64,000 bases of DNA. Origin: Luzula sylvatica (Eukaryota; Streptophyta; Magnoliopsida; Poales; Juncaceae). The first letter of the stretch is position 1. Each line of letters starts with the position of its first letter. Both the position numbers and the translations under genes were made by a program. Location of the stretch: contig OX326959.1 of the NCBI GenBank assembly GCA_946800325.1, positions 21,210,242-21,274,241 on the forward strand. The letters run 5' to 3'. Shown here piece by piece: positions 1 to 11,851 of the stretch. The notes under the pieces were generated by a model that did no database searches, was not told the DNA's origin, and saw only the letters and a list, made by a program, of their open reading frames with translations.

Positions 1-2133
1 AGAGATAGACAAGATCCATGCATAAATATGGCAGATCATCCGAGTCCACATGTGGATATAATATGGTTGCTTCTTCCAAGGATCTTGGTATACAAGCCTG
101 TTTAGCCTTTTCTCCATATTTCATTAATGTCACTGCAGAACTGGCCATTGCACTATTTACTATGCCAAGCTGTTCAAATTCATAACAAAAAAAATACTCG
201 CGTCACGAAAAGATTTTGACGGGTTCTGAAATGTTACGAGGAGCTTACGTCAGAGCCAGTGTGATGGAAGCCAGTAGACATATAGAGATTTTTCACGCCA
301 GCTCCTCCTCCACCGTTCCACACACCATTAAACGTGCAACTTTTTAACGAACAAGGTGCATTTAGGTTTACTGCTTTACGAATATTAGCTTCGCATTTCT
401 CGTAATTCGACCCGCTTGGCGGAGATCTAACATTGTACACCACTCCATAATAGTCGTATTGAACTTAATAATTCCATGTACGTAGAAAAAAGTTAGTATT
501 TTCACAAGTCATATAAAAAGGAAATTAATGGATGATTATCTTTATAAATTTTTTGTACCGTTGTAATCGTTTACTACGCAGTACGTATATGAATCATTTG
601 TATACTTGAGTATTTCTCCCCTGGCTGCATATGCACCGTAACCTAAGTAACTGAGAAACAAATTCTCAATTATCAATATAAACTTCACAATAAATACATT
701 TTATTAGATAAGCGACCACTTGTCATGTATCATTAAAAAAAAAAAAAATACATTTTATAGCTGATATTAATAATATGCATCCCCAAACTTTGCAAAATGT
801 CTTGCAGAATTAAACATGTATTTGGCAATAATATAACCGGTTTTTTGTTATTCTGAAATTGAGTCCTTCATTTTCCTTAGAAAGGACCGTAGTTTTTGTG
901 AAAATTTGGAGTAAATAGAAGTCCAAATTGGAGAATAAATTCGAGAGAAAGGGAAGAAAGATAAACAAACCCATGAGAGTAGAGATAGTATTTGGTTCCA
1001 TTGAAGTAGTACTTAGTGATATAATCTTTTTCGATACTAACTTCGCTATTTGCTTGTTTGGAGACGGCATAGGTTGTTTCGACCATAGCACGCTCCTGAT
1101 CGATCAAACTCACTGTGTTTTCATAATTTCCCTTCAAATTTCCTAAAAGATAGTTAACGGTTGCCTGCAAATTTGTTAATTTTTAATCATTTCTATATGT
1201 ACATATTACGAAGGTTAATTAGATCCATGATTTAAAATGTTTAAACATAATATATAATAATCTTGTTACCCATAAATAAACTCCTTGTTCCGCACCTGGA
1301 AGAACTTTAACCCATTTTGAGTCGTATAATAGCGAGCTCTTGCTGAAAACATGGCGAACCTAACAACAATGGAGAAAACAAAAAGAACAAATAATTAATC
1401 TGCTTAACACCAAATCTCCATCAAACCTAAACCATAAACACATGATGAATACCTAAACTCTAAATCGTTAACCTAGTACTTTACACATATATGTCAATTG
1501 ACCCTGTACTTACCCCTTTCAGAATTTCCTTCAACTTATCTTCACCAAGAAGTATCATTTCATCGGTTGCCTGCAGATTTGCAACATAAGAAATAAATCA
1601 TTTTGTGTATATGTATCATATAAATTATAAAATAACATATTAAACACAAAATGATATAATGTGGTACACAAAACAAATTCATAGTTACAGAGTAGTAAGG
1701 TAAAAATGATATCTTACGCCAAGTATGAGCGGAGTCACAGCGCGAAGATTCACGGGAATTACATTTACAGCCTTTTGCAGAAGTGGAGCAAGTACACATG
1801 CAATCCTCGTTTGGTTTACTCCGTTTGTGATCAATGATTCCCCCTAATACACATAAAAACATTGTAAATGATACGACAAAATTGCAAATATTGAACATTG
1901 TAATTTACCCCAAATTGAATAGTTAATTCGCCTTTGATTTTTAAAATATTCGAGTTCTCGTCGAAACGGAAAATGTGGACTGTGGTGCCCTGACTTCCCG
2001 CATCGAATGCAACGATGTATTTATCGGTATTTCCATTCTTCTCGGTTATAATGGCTGCGTAGCAAAGCTGAACAAGGAGAAGAAAAGAGAGAGCTAAGAG
2101 GCTAGGGTTCGCGAATCCTCCTGCTTGAGCCAT
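1..2133 (-). CDS. Apyrase-like protein A (GDA1/CD39 family), catalytically degenerate, 3' end off the window
   Basis: Eight of nine exons are visible, read right to left: 2133-1909 (ATG at 2133), 1843-1718, 1570-1514, 1359-1270, 1164-971, 650-559, 463-249 and 169-1 (cut by the window edge). All junctions are GT..AG and phases match gene D exactly. No stop or frameshift is seen. Exon 1 encodes a hydrophobic signal peptide or anchor (SLLALSFLLLVQLCYAA) followed by an ACR1-like FDAGSQGTTVHIF. ACR2 reads ATDEMIL instead of ATAGLR. ACR3 reads GAEQGVYLW, so the usual catalytic Glu position is Gln. ACR4 reads LIDQERAMVETTYA and lacks the GGGS loop. The family hydrolyses NTPs and NDPs in the secretory pathway or outside the cell; this copy is predicted inactive (inference). 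It is near-identical to gene D, its duplicate. The start was chosen because it gives the signal peptide and a phase-0 first exon of 75 codons. Confidence 0.85.
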
Positions 2134-3268
2134 TAGTTTACACGGTTATACTTGAACACTTTTGAGTAATGTGAGATGCATTATCTTTCCAAATTTAGGG
2201 GTTTTTTATAAGGAGTGGAGTTAGTATTGGAACATAGACGAATCTATTTTGTCAACGAATCATAAGAATATGAAACACGAGGGAACTTTAAATGATGAAT
2301 CGTCGGGGTGAATTTTATAGGCTTCCTTTTGTACTCACGATGTTAGTTTTGAAATTTGAAATTTTAATTTGAGAAAAATAATTGGCATGAAACTCTATTT
2401 GACTCCTCACATGCATGGCTCACTTATTCACTAGCGTTGTCGGGCAAGTTCAGATACTATTCGTAGTCTTTGGATAGTGCCTATATCAAATTCGTATCCA
2501 TACTTATCGGATCCTAAACTTTTTATATATATACGATTCAGATTGGTTTAAATAATATATACATCGTTGACACCACTACTAATCACTTGACAGTGAAGAA
2601 CACAAAATTGTTAGTGAAAAAAATGAGAATATATTTATATACATATTTATTTAATTTAAAAATTGGAGCTTGTGCAATTATTAATCAAGCCACTATAATT
2701 CATGGGCGGAATCAATTAAACTAATCCTCATAGTTGGATAATCGTGCATGTAATTATTAATTAGCTTAAAATGCGGTGTTGATTATATAACCATACTATT
2801 TTACAATGTCAATCTTTCAACAGGGTGACTGATAGCCTCACATGCCATATTTAAGAGAAATGACTTTTAGCATCTATTAATTTGTATGGAATTTCTCAAA
2901 AAATATTAATTGATATCGGAGCACCGTCAATGACTACACCAATAATTTTTTTAAAGGGAAGTGAAACCTAATTTATGAAACATAAATTTTTTTGTTTTTA
3001 TTTTTTATTTGTGATACTAATGAGACTTAAACCTTTGATCTTTGATATCTTGTATTATACACTTTATCACTAAGCTAATGACTATTGATAACTAAACCAA
3101 TGTTAACATTCCAAAACATTATATATATATATATATATATATGTATATGTTGTGGAATGCATACTTTAATACCGCCACACACATTTGACAAATGACAATA
3201 TTATACTAAAATGTTTTTCGGGATCATGTTCTCTAAAATTACATGCACATTTTTCAAAATTCTACGTG
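2134..3268. other. 5' flank of gene A, no gene seen
   Basis: AT-rich intergenic DNA present also upstream of gene D (about 40500-42731 once two later insertions are removed). It contains an (AT)n tract near 3120-3142. No coding region is supported. Confidence 0.5.
2205..2210 (-). promoter_or_regulatory. Probable TATA box of gene A
   Basis: TATAAA on the minus strand lies about 72 bp upstream of the gene A start codon. The context CACTCCTTATAAAA is conserved at the same distance upstream of gene D and closer (about 48 bp) upstream of gene C. No experimental support; position and paralogue conservation are the only evidence. Confidence 0.5.
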
Positions 3269-3471
3269 TAGGAATGTCAATGGGGTGAAGAATCCCCATC
3301 CCCGTGGAGACCCGACCCGAATGGGACGGAGAATCCTCGATTATTTGCCTCACTGGATGAGGACTGGGCGAGGAGTTTACCCTGGATGTGAGGATGGGAT
3401 AGGTAGCCTCATCCCACGTGCTATTCCGCCCAAGCCCCACGGGTTATCCCCGCACTACGTAGCCTGGAATT
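3269..3471. mobile_element. Old GC-rich hAT-like MITE fragment, shared by both blocks
   Basis: The segment opens TAGGAATGTCAATGGGGTG, a hAT-like terminus, and is rich in ATCCCC/GGGGAT words, in contrast to its AT-rich surroundings. The counterpart is at 42732-42930, so insertion predates the duplication. The right terminus is not clear. ORFs on both strands here are by-products of the repeats. Confidence 0.45.
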
Positions 3472-3566
3472 AAAATTATGAATATATTTCTAAATTATAA
3501 ATTGTCATTTAAAAAAAGATATTACAAGTGTATCCCTCCTTGACACTCAAATAACGTATTTATCCC

Positions 3567-4157
3567 TAGAGCTGGCAAAATCTGACCGGACCCGAAAAAA
3601 TGATCCGACCCGCCCGAACCCGAACCCGAACCCGACCCGACCGGAAAATATTGTAAAGTCAACGATCCGAACCCGAACCCGAACCCGAACCCGAATGGCC
3701 CGAACCCGAAATCGACCCGAATGACCCGAAACCCGAACGACCCGAAACCCGAACTAACCCGAAACCCGAATGATTCGAAACTCCTGACCCGAATGACCTG
3801 AAATTCACGACCCGGATGACCCGAAAATTAAAATATCATTGTTAAAATCAATATAATATTGCTAAAATATCTCGGAATCAATAAAATAATTCAGAAATTA
3901 CCCGAAAATTAATTTTTTGGAAAATCGTATGATTCGAAATCAAATTTTGTGAAATCTGAATTACTCGAAAATCAAAATAGTCACGACCGGAATGACCCGA
4001 AAATAGAAACGACCCGAACCCGAACGACTCGAAAACCGAAACAACCCAAACTCGAACGACCCGAAAACCGAAACGACCCGATGACCCGAATGACCCGCAA
4101 CCCGAAACGATCCGAACCCGAAATGACCCGACCCGACCCGTCCGATTGCCACCTCTA
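3567..4157. mobile_element. Non-autonomous hAT-type MITE (CCCGAA-word type), 591 bp
   Basis: Terminal inverted repeats are TAGAGCTGGCAAAATC and, inverted, TAGAGGTGGCAATC. It is flanked by an exact 8-bp duplication TTTATCCC (3559-3566 and 4158-4165). The duplicated block has the single uninterrupted site at about 43023-43030. The interior is made of CCCGAA/ACCCG words and encodes no transposase. Confidence 0.88.
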
Positions 4158-4228
4158 TTTATCCCTACAAAACTTTTAATAACATATTTATCCCTCCCAA
4201 CCTTAATCCATATCAAATTTGTACATAT

Positions 4229-4231
<3 letters not shown>

Positions 4232-4287
<56 letters not shown>
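4232..4287. repeat. (CT)n microsatellite
   Basis: Uninterrupted CT dinucleotide run of about 56 bp. The equivalent in the second block (about 43161-43205) is shorter, so the tract has changed length since the duplication. Confidence 0.9.
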
Positions 4288-4291
<4 letters not shown>

Positions 4292-4824
4292 TCTTTACTT
4301 CACTTCAGGTCTCGATCTTCCTCCTTCAAACTCAAGTTAAATCGTCAAGGATGGATCTTGTCTACCGCGCGCGCCAGCGAAGTTTATCAATTGATGGTGA
4401 AGAATCTCGCACACCATGAAACTTCCTCAAGCGCCTTTTGGTAAAGCGGCACTACGGCACACCCGAACCCACTTCTTGCCAGCTGGTACGAGACTTTTTC
4501 AATTTTTTTTTTATTGGGAATGTTAGAGCAAAGTCTAAAGAAAATTTCAAATAGTTTTACGCACCAATTCAATTAAGAGTTTGTAGAAGACATTCAATGC
4601 AAATTGACGATAACGAGGTACCTTTTCATAAACTTGGCAATATTTGGATGCCCAATTCTAGTCATACTAAGCAAGCTGAGATGAATTTTGGTCTTTTGTG
4701 GAAATGTCAGTTTGATTCTATTTGGACGACTTCTATTGATCTCACCCTTTCCAGACAGTAATTTCGGCACCAAAATTGGGATCTTTAACTCAGGGCGATT
4801 AGGGCAATTCAATCTTAAATTATA

Positions 4825-4964
4825 AAATGAATAGATGGAGAAGGCTCGATGGGCCTCCATCAATTGGTGCCAATAAGACTCGAACCCACAACCTCTCACA
4901 ACATATGCATTTTTGTGTCTCACACCCAACCACTGGGCCATGAGTCCATTGGCAAACGTGAATT
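4825..4964 (-). mobile_element. tRNA-derived SINE
   Basis: On the minus strand there is a pol III A box, TGGCCCAGTGG (4940-4930), and a B box, GGTTCGAGTC (4886-4877), spaced as in a tRNA gene. The ends carry a 10-bp direct repeat TTAAATTATA (4815-4824 and 4965-4974). It cannot fold as a functional tRNA. The counterpart at 43740-43873 shows that insertion predates the duplication. Confidence 0.65.
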
Positions 4965-5194
4965 TTAAATTATAATTAATGGTGTCCGTGATTGTAGAAG
5001 ACGTTATTGTAGAAGACAAACGAAGAAGCGCCGAAGATCGGCTATCTTGGCATTTCAATCTCAATGTCAAAGAATCGACCTTTCGGGGGACGGAAGGGGG
5101 GTAGGGGTGTGTGAGATAGCAATGGAAAAGTGATGGAGACGTCCAATGACCCTAAACTATTTCAAAGATTTATATGTTTGAAATTTCAACTATT

Positions 5195-5586
5195 GCGAAT
5201 TCAAGTTTAATTTAGTTTTCTCATCAATTAAATGATAATTTATAAGTTCGGTTCAGTTTAGTTGTTGCAAATTTTTCTCATTATTGAAAAACATGAATTA
5301 ATTCTACTTTTTTGTGTGAATCTTTTGGTTTTATAGATAAAAAAAAACGAGCCACGTTTATACCCATGCATTACAAAAATGCGGCAAAAATTGCAGGTAG
5401 TATGAGCTTAAAGGAAGCAAAATATGTCCATCTTGATGTTTCAAACCGCAATATAGTTACGTAATTAGAATGAACCGTTCATAATCTCAACTTTCTTCTG
5501 ATTTCACTTTTGGAATAATTAATATGATCCAAATCTTGGATCTGTCAAAAAAATTGTGCTAAATTAAGAAAATCAAATGTGGTGAA
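5195..5586 (+). pseudogene. Plus-strand apyrase relic: intron 7, exon 8 and start of the exon 9 region
   Basis: This is an apyrase fragment opposite in direction to every other copy here. From about 5205 it aligns with intron 7 of pseudogene B, then enters exon 8 at 5324 (FGFIDKKK, then YKNAAKIAGSMSLKEAK, compared with FGFIDKKE and [17 protein letters not shown] in B). The exon 9 part is cut off by the copia element at 5587; a scrap of it survives at 11633-11672. The better copy is at 45240-45752. It is non-functional. Confidence 0.75.
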
Positions 5587-5933
5587 TGTTATGGTATGGA
5601 GATTTTTGGAAACCCGAGGATTAGGAAATTGGAAAAAGAAAACCTTGAAGAGATAGGAAAGTTTTCCATATATTGATATTGCCATGATTGAATGGTAATT
5701 AAGGCAATGATTATTTCCTTGTATTGGGTAGGAGTTTAGCTATAAATAGAGGGCTAGGCTAGAGTTTTATTCATTCCAACAAAGCTAAAACAATTGTATT
5801 CTCTCTTTCTCCAGTATAGTAAAATAAGTTTGAGTGCCGGCGGCCGTGGTTTTTTCCCTTCGGGGTTTCCACGTAAAAATACTTGTGTCCGTGTGTTGTT
5901 CTTGTGTGTGTGTTTGCGGCGACGATCCTAACA
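5587..5933 (+). repeat. Copia 5' LTR
   Basis: Begins TGTTATGG and ends CCTAACA. A TATA-like motif, CTATAAATAGAG, lies in the middle, followed by the probable transcript start region. Confidence 0.92.
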
Positions 5934-5935
5934 AG

Positions 5936-5950
5936 TGGTATCAGGGCAAA
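5936..5950 (+). other. Copia primer-binding site
   Basis: TGGTATCAGGGCAAA, near-complementary to the 3' end of initiator tRNA-Met, the usual copia primer. It lies 2 bases after the LTR. Confidence 0.8.
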
Positions 5951-5974
5951 TGTTAAGGTTCGAGCAGACGAGAT

Positions 5975-6670
5975 ATGGACGAGAACAAGGTTTCGGTATG
6001 TCGGTTCGATGGGCGAGACTTCGGTTACTGGAAGATGCAAGTAGAAGCGTTGCTATGCCAGAAGGACCTAGAAGAGGCGCTATTCGAGACAAGACCGGAA
6101 AGTATCACGGACGAAGGCAAGTGGAAGAAGATGAACCGCAAGGCACTAAGCTATATCCAACTATCGCTGGCCAAGAACGTGGCGTTCAACGTAGCGAAGG
6201 AGACGACGGCTTTCGGGGTCATGAAGGCGTTGTCCAACATGTCCGAGAAACCATCTTCGCTAAACAAGCTGCACCTGGTGCGCCGTCTTTTCAATCTACG
6301 AATGACGGAGGGCGGATCTGTTGCGGAGCATCTAAATTATTTTCAGGTTATTTCAAACCAATTAGACTCTTTCAAATTTAACCTTGGTGATGAGATGAAG
6401 GCACTCATGCTACTATCATCTCTCCCGGAGAGCTGGACGACGACGGTAGACGTTATCGGCGTCAAGGAGGATTTGACTTTTGAGGAAGTGCGGGACCGCA
6501 TCCTGAATGACGACATTCGGCGAAAGGAGCGGAGAGAAGCCTCAGGTTCCTCGGGTTCGGCGTTGAATTTAGAGAGCCGGGGCCGTGAAGGTCAGAAGAG
6601 CAACAACCGCGGACGAGCCAAGTCGAGAGGGCGTAGCAAGTCAAGACCACGTGGCGAGCTGGAGTGCTAG
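5975..6670 (+). pseudogene. Copia gag region
   Basis: The encoded 231 residues have the copia gag (UBN2-type) pattern, starting MDENKVSVCRFDGRDF and ending in an RGRxKSRGRSKSR basic tract. The CCHC zinc knuckle that should follow begins at the very end: a TAG replaces the second residue of the knuckle and its last Cys codon is Arg. Nucleocapsid function should therefore be lost. Confidence 0.85.
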
Positions 6671-6691
6671 AATTGTGGCAAGAAAAATCAC

Positions 6692-9600
6692 ATGAAGCGG
6701 GACCGCAAAGCCCCGAGAAAGGAGAAGGTGGAATCGAGTTCTGCAAATGTTGTCACCGAGCAAGACAGAGACGATGCTCTCGTTTTATGCGTCGACAACC
6801 TCGTCGAGTCCTGGGTTTTGGACTCGGGCGCATCCTTCCACTCAACCTCGCAGAGAGATAAGTTCTTAAATTTCAAGACATGAGATTTAGGAAATGTTCA
6901 CCTAGCAGATGGAAAGCCTTTGAACGTATCGGGCATAGGTGATGTCCAGATAAAATCCAGCAATGGATTTAGATGGATCTTGCGAGGAGTTCGGTACATT
7001 CCCGGTCTGAAGAAGAACTTGATATCCGTAGGGCAGATGGATAGCGAAGGCTACGAGACGGTGTTCGGGAACGGATCGTGGAAGATTGTAAGGGGCGCCA
7101 TGATGATAGCGAGAGGTACGAAGACGGGAACCCTCTATCTTACCGATAATAGAGGAGATTGTTTGGCGTTTTCAGGAGCAGCGACTGATCCGATGTTATG
7201 GCACAATCGGCTAGGTCACATGAGTCACGAAGGGTTGCAAGTGTTGATTTCCAAGGGTCTGTTACCGAAGGTACAAACCAGTTTCTGTGAGAACAGCGTG
7301 CTCGGCAAGCAAAGACGGGTTAGTTTTTCGAAGGCCGGACGAGAACTCAAGATGGAGAAGTTAGACCTGGTGCATACCGACGTGTGGGGGCCAGCTCCGG
7401 TCCAGTCTATCGGGGGGTCACGATACTACGTCACCTTTATCGACGATTCAACCCGGAAGGTATGGATCTATTTTATTAAACACAAATCTGACGTGTTTAA
7501 TGTGTTCAAAAGGTGGAAGTCAGAAGTCGAGACCGAGACCGGCTTGAAGATGAAATGCTTAAAGTCGGATAATGGAGGGGAGTACGACAGTGCAGAGTTC
7601 AGAGGGTTTTGCGCGGAACAAGGAATCAAGCAGATTCGGACGGTTCCAAATCGACATCAGCAGAACGGGGTGGCAGAACGGATGAATCGAACTCTGAATG
7701 AACGAGCAAGGTCGATGCGATTGCATGCGGGACTGCCGAAGATGTTATGGGCAGATGCGGTTAGCACGGCTGCATACCTTATCAACCGTACTCCGATGAA
7801 ATCCCTCAACCTTGAGCTACCTGAAGAGAAATGGAGAGGAAAGAAGATTTCTCTTGGTCATTTGCCAATTTTTGGGAGCATCTCGTATGTCCATATCGAC
7901 GCAGAGAAGAGGGACAAACTAGACGCGAAGGCCCAAAGATGTGTGTTCATTGGTTATGGATCGAATTACTTCGGTTATCGATTTTGGATCGAGGAAGGTC
8001 GAAGAATAATTCGGTCAAGAGACGCAATCTTTAATGAAGAGGAACTCTACAAGAACAGGTTCGGTTTCGGAGGCGAATCGAAACCGGAGGAGAGTGTCCA
8101 TGAAATCACGAGCAATGACGAGTCGAGCGAGCCCGAGGAAGACGAGTTTTCGGTCCAGGATGTGACTGAAAATGGGGATGAAGACGTGCCCAAAATCACG
8201 CAAGACGAAAGCCCAGAAACTCCGATTTTGAGACGATCAATCCGGAGAATTAAGCCTACTAACCGTTATTCACCATCACTCCATCATTTGCTGCTAACTG
8301 ATGCGGGTGAACCAGAAGGCTACCGAGAGGCGGTACACGGAGGTGATTCGGTCAAGTGGAAGCGCGCGATGAAAGAGGAGATTGCGTCTCTCCGGAAGAA
8401 CAATACTTGGGAAATGACCCGGTTGCCAGATGGCAAGAAGGCGCTGCAAAATAAATGGGTCTACCGAGTGAAGGATGAGTCAGATGGCAGCAAGAGATAC
8501 AAGGCGAAGCTGGTAGTCAAGGAGTTTCTTCAGAATAAGGGAATCGACTACACGGAGGTGTTCTCGCCGGTGGTACAAGACGAGCAAATGGATGTCAAGA
8601 CGGCGTAAAGTATTGTAGCAGGGGAGGATTTGCACCTCGAGCAAATGGATGTCAAGACGGCGTTCCTTCATGGCGATTTGGAGGAGGACATCTATATGGT
8701 GCAACCTGAAGGTTTCGAGATCCCGGGAAAGGAGGATCTTGTGTGCAGGCTTAAGAAGAGCTTGTACGGTTTAAAGCAGGCTCCAATACAGTGGTACAAG
8801 AAGTTCGACAAGTTCATGTGTGATCGTGGTTTTCGCAGGGGTGACACCGATCATTGTTGCTACTACAAGAGCAGTGGAGAAACATACATTATATTGCTTT
8901 TGTATGTTGATGATATGCTCATTGCAGGTGCGAACATGAGGGAGATCGACAAGCTCAAGAGGGAGTTGTCGAGAGGATTTGAAATGAAGGATTTAGGAGA
9001 GGCGAGCAAAATCCTTGGAATACGAATTACTCGAGATCGAAGCAAGGGTACTCTCACTGTGTCGCAAGAGAAGTACATTAAGAAGGTGCTGGAGCGATTC
9101 CGAGTAGATGATGCCAAGCCGAGAAGTACCCCACTCGGCGCACATTTCAAACTCTCCAAGGCACAGTCACCGAAAACCACGGAGGAGAAGAAGAGGATGG
9201 AGAACGTGCCGTATTCATCAGCAGTGGGTAGCCTAATGTACGCCATGGTGTGCACGAGACCCGACATTTCTCATGCAGTGGGAGTCACGAGCCGGTTCAT
9301 GGCGAACCCCGGCACCGAGCACTGGGAGGCGATTAAATGGCTACTGAGATACTTGAAGGGCACAGCAAGCATGACACTGTGCTACAAGAAAGGTGGCACG
9401 AGTTTGCAAGGCTTTGTAGATGCTGACCTAGGAGGAGATGTGGATAGTCGGAAGAGCACTTCCGGTTATGTCTTCACGATGGGAGGTACGGCGGTGAGTT
9501 GGATGTCGAGATTGCAGAAGTGTGTGTCGCTATCGATAACGGAGGCTGAGTATGTGGCAATCTCGGAGGCCGGAAAGGAGATGGTATGGCTCTTGACTTT

Positions 9601-9865
9601 TCTGAAGGAGATTGAGAAAGATCAAGGATGCAAGACACTTTACGCCGACAGTCAAAGTGACTTATGCCTCGCGAAGAATCCGGTGTTCCACTCGAGGACC
9701 AAGCACATCCAACTGAAGTATCACTACATCCGGGAACTTGTGAATGACGAAGTCTTATCGCTGGAGAAGATCCAAGGTGGCAAGAACGCTGCAGATATGT
9801 TGACCAAGGAAGTCCCCACCGACAAGCTGAGGTTGTGCGTCGCCTCAGTGGGGCTGGTCACGTAA
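6692..9865 (+). pseudogene. Copia pol: protease, integrase, reverse transcriptase, RNase H
   Basis: The frame is the same as gag. In order: a protease with DSGASFH (near 6818), then a TGA stop at 6881-6883; a pre-integrase HNRLGH (near 7203); the integrase core with its D, D and E residues (HTDVWGP, KSDNGGEY, NGVAERMNR); and the RT. An in-frame TAA ends the frame at 8608, and the RT resumes to YVDDM. RNase H follows with VDADLGGD, TEAEYVA and the C-terminal HSRTKHI. At 8581-8605 a 25-bp string duplicates 8638-8662 and carries the stop. The element looks recently active but is now defective. Confidence 0.88.
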
Positions 9866-9951
9866 ATCGTGGGAGCTGTCGCCGGACTCAAGGAAGTCTC
9901 TCTCGGGACAGGAGAAAAGGAGATTGGTGCAAAAGTCTCCATGTGGGAGAT

Positions 9952-10298
9952 TGTTATGGTATGGAGATTTTTGGAAATCCGAGGATTAGGAAATTGGAAA
10001 AAGGAAACCTTGAAGAGATAGGAAAGTTTTCCATATATTGATATTGCCATGATTGAATGGTAATTAAGGCAATAATTATTTTCTTGTATTGGGTAGGAGT
10101 TTAGCTATAAATATAGGGCTAGGCTAGAGTTTTATTCATTCCAACAAAGCTAAAACAATTGTATTTTCTCTTTCTCCAGTATAGTAAAAAAAGTTTGAGT
10201 GCCGGCGGCCGTGGTTTTTTCCCTTCGGGGTTTCCACGTAAAAATACTTGTGTCCGTGTGTTGTTCTTGTGTGTGTGTTTGCGGCGACGATCCTAACA
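9952..10298 (+). repeat. Copia 3' LTR
   Basis: Same length and termini as the 5' LTR, about 98% identical. It is preceded by a purine-rich tract ending GTGGGAGAT. Confidence 0.92.
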
Positions 10299-11632
10299 GT
10301 TACTGTAATGGGGTTCTTGTGTGTGTTGTTAGTTAATTCTAGCCTAGAGGGGGGGTAAATTTGGTAATCTACCGTACAATTACTATATCTAATTACCTAA
10401 TTTACTATGCGGAATAAATGATAATTTAAATGAGATAGAGGATACCATAAACACTTGAACCCAAGATGTTTTTTAACGAAGTTCGGTAGGTGGTTGCTAT
10501 GTAGCTTTAACTCACCATTTACTCGCTTAATTGACCGACTCAATTAGTTGCGAGTACCTACGTCTCCGGGAATGCCTTGCGCCTCTTTTTGGCTTTCGAT
10601 TGAATTCAAACTCACTCGATTACAAGGTTTGCCTAGATCGATTTACACGCTTTCTATCGATCTATAGCTAGGTCTCTTACAAGTTTCTTGCACTAGCCTA
10701 ATACACTTTTCACTAATCGTACTACAACGTGATCGGTCACGTGAGTGGGAAACGATTAATGGAGGAATATATAACTTAGATCTATGATCTAGAAAGGTTT
10801 CTCAAAGCACTCAATGGATATACCTTATCACGGCTTTTAGGGTTTTCTCTCAATTGTATTGAATGTGGAATTTGAAAGTGTAAGAATGAACAAGTGAGAG
10901 AAGTCTCCTTGAAGGTTTCTATTTATACTCTCTATAGAAACCCTACAGAAAATTACTAGTTCGTTCGAACGCACAATAGTTCGTTCGAACGCACAATATT
11001 TCGTTCTTAACGCACAGTAATTTGAACTAGCCGTTTCAAATAACGCAATTGTACTTTGACTGTCCGTTCGAACGAACAATGTGTTCGTTCGAACGAACTC
11101 AATCATACATTGTTTTTATGCAATTACAGTATTTATATTCGTTCAACGCATTAACTTTGTGAGTGAACGAACTGTGTGTTCGTTCGAACGAATACAATGT
11201 TCGTTCGAACGCACACCCTACTGTAATGGGGTTGGTTCAATTAAGTGATTACTATTTGATATGTCCCAAGTTCGTTCAGAACGAACTTGGAGTTCGTTCA
11301 GCACGAACTTGCAGTTCGTTCTAACGAACGTTGACACTGAATTGAACTCTTTGTTATTCGAACATGATTGTACTCGAGGTCTACTTGGTTTTTAGCTATG
11401 GTTTATTTGTGGCGAATCCCACTCACGGAAGGCTTCGACATCTTGATTTTTGATGTGCTTCAAGAGCCTTCCTTCTAATCTTCTTTTCTTGTGCTTCTTG
11501 TGACTTTGAGGCTCTTCATCATCTTTGTGTCACACCTGTGTTATCCTACACACTTGCTTGATGTAAACGTTAGTAATGACAGTGTTTTGAAATAATCAAA
11601 CCATTAGGAAATTTGAACCAACATCTACGATC
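10299..11632. other. Unclassified inserted segment, possibly a solo LTR
   Basis: Absent from the second block. It carries many TTCGTTCGAACGAAC palindromic words (10960-11340) and a repeat of TACTGTAATGGGGTT at both about 10300 and 11219. A span TGTTAG..CCAACA (10327-11633) has LTR-like ends but no matching target duplication. No coding capacity is supported. Confidence 0.4.
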
Positions 11633-11672
11633 AAAGAATCTGCACAATGTATGTTCCTTGGTAATTTGGAAT
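11633..11672 (+). pseudogene. Apyrase exon 9 scrap (rest of the plus-strand relic)
   Basis: The string TCTACGATCAAAGAATCTGC matches the end of apyrase exon 9 of pseudogene B and the relic at 45712. It is separated from the exon 8 relic at 5586 by the copia and adjoining insertions. Confidence 0.65.
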
Positions 11673-11851
11673 GTCAATTATGGAAGGCCAAGTCGTTATC
11701 CGAAGTCAAGTTCTTCGAGTGACTAGCTAACCTAAATAGACTACTAAAGATAGGCAATGTTCGAAAGTAAAGGTGGCCTAACTTGCTAATGTGCCCTGAT
11801 CCGGTCTTCCCCAGAAGTCGAACCTCAAATTATAATTATAATTAGTATAAT

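Larger units (their letters stand above)
5587..10298 (+). mobile_element. Ty1/copia LTR retrotransposon, full length but mutated
   Basis: Two 347-bp LTRs of the form TG..CA flank a gag-protease-integrase-RT-RNase H order, which defines copia. The LTRs differ at about 7 sites (roughly 2%). A primer-binding site complementary to initiator tRNA-Met starts 3 bp after the 5' LTR. The internal frame is constant but has three stops. No 5-bp target duplication is found: the left flank is GTGAA and the right is GTTAC. The insertion is absent from the second block. Confidence 0.93.

Noticed and set aside
810..1146. Frames overlapping apyrase exon 5 in other frames (also at 39223-39520)
   Set aside because: Shadows of the apyrase exon; they span the splice donor and intron.
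3878..4216. Arg/Gly/Phe-rich open frames on both strands
   Set aside because: Translation of CCCGAA repeats inside a hAT MITE. The same applies to frames in 20638-20850, 28270-28612, 30549-30855, 40843-41157 and 42157-42342.
4825..4964. tRNA gene on the minus strand, suggested by A and B boxes
   Set aside because: The box spacing fits, but there is no cloverleaf or acceptor stem, and it has direct repeats at both ends and a downstream body, as in a SINE.
10960..11340. CRISPR-like array of TTCGTTCGAACGAAC repeats
   Set aside because: Eukaryotic context, irregular spacing, variable units and no spacers of constant length.
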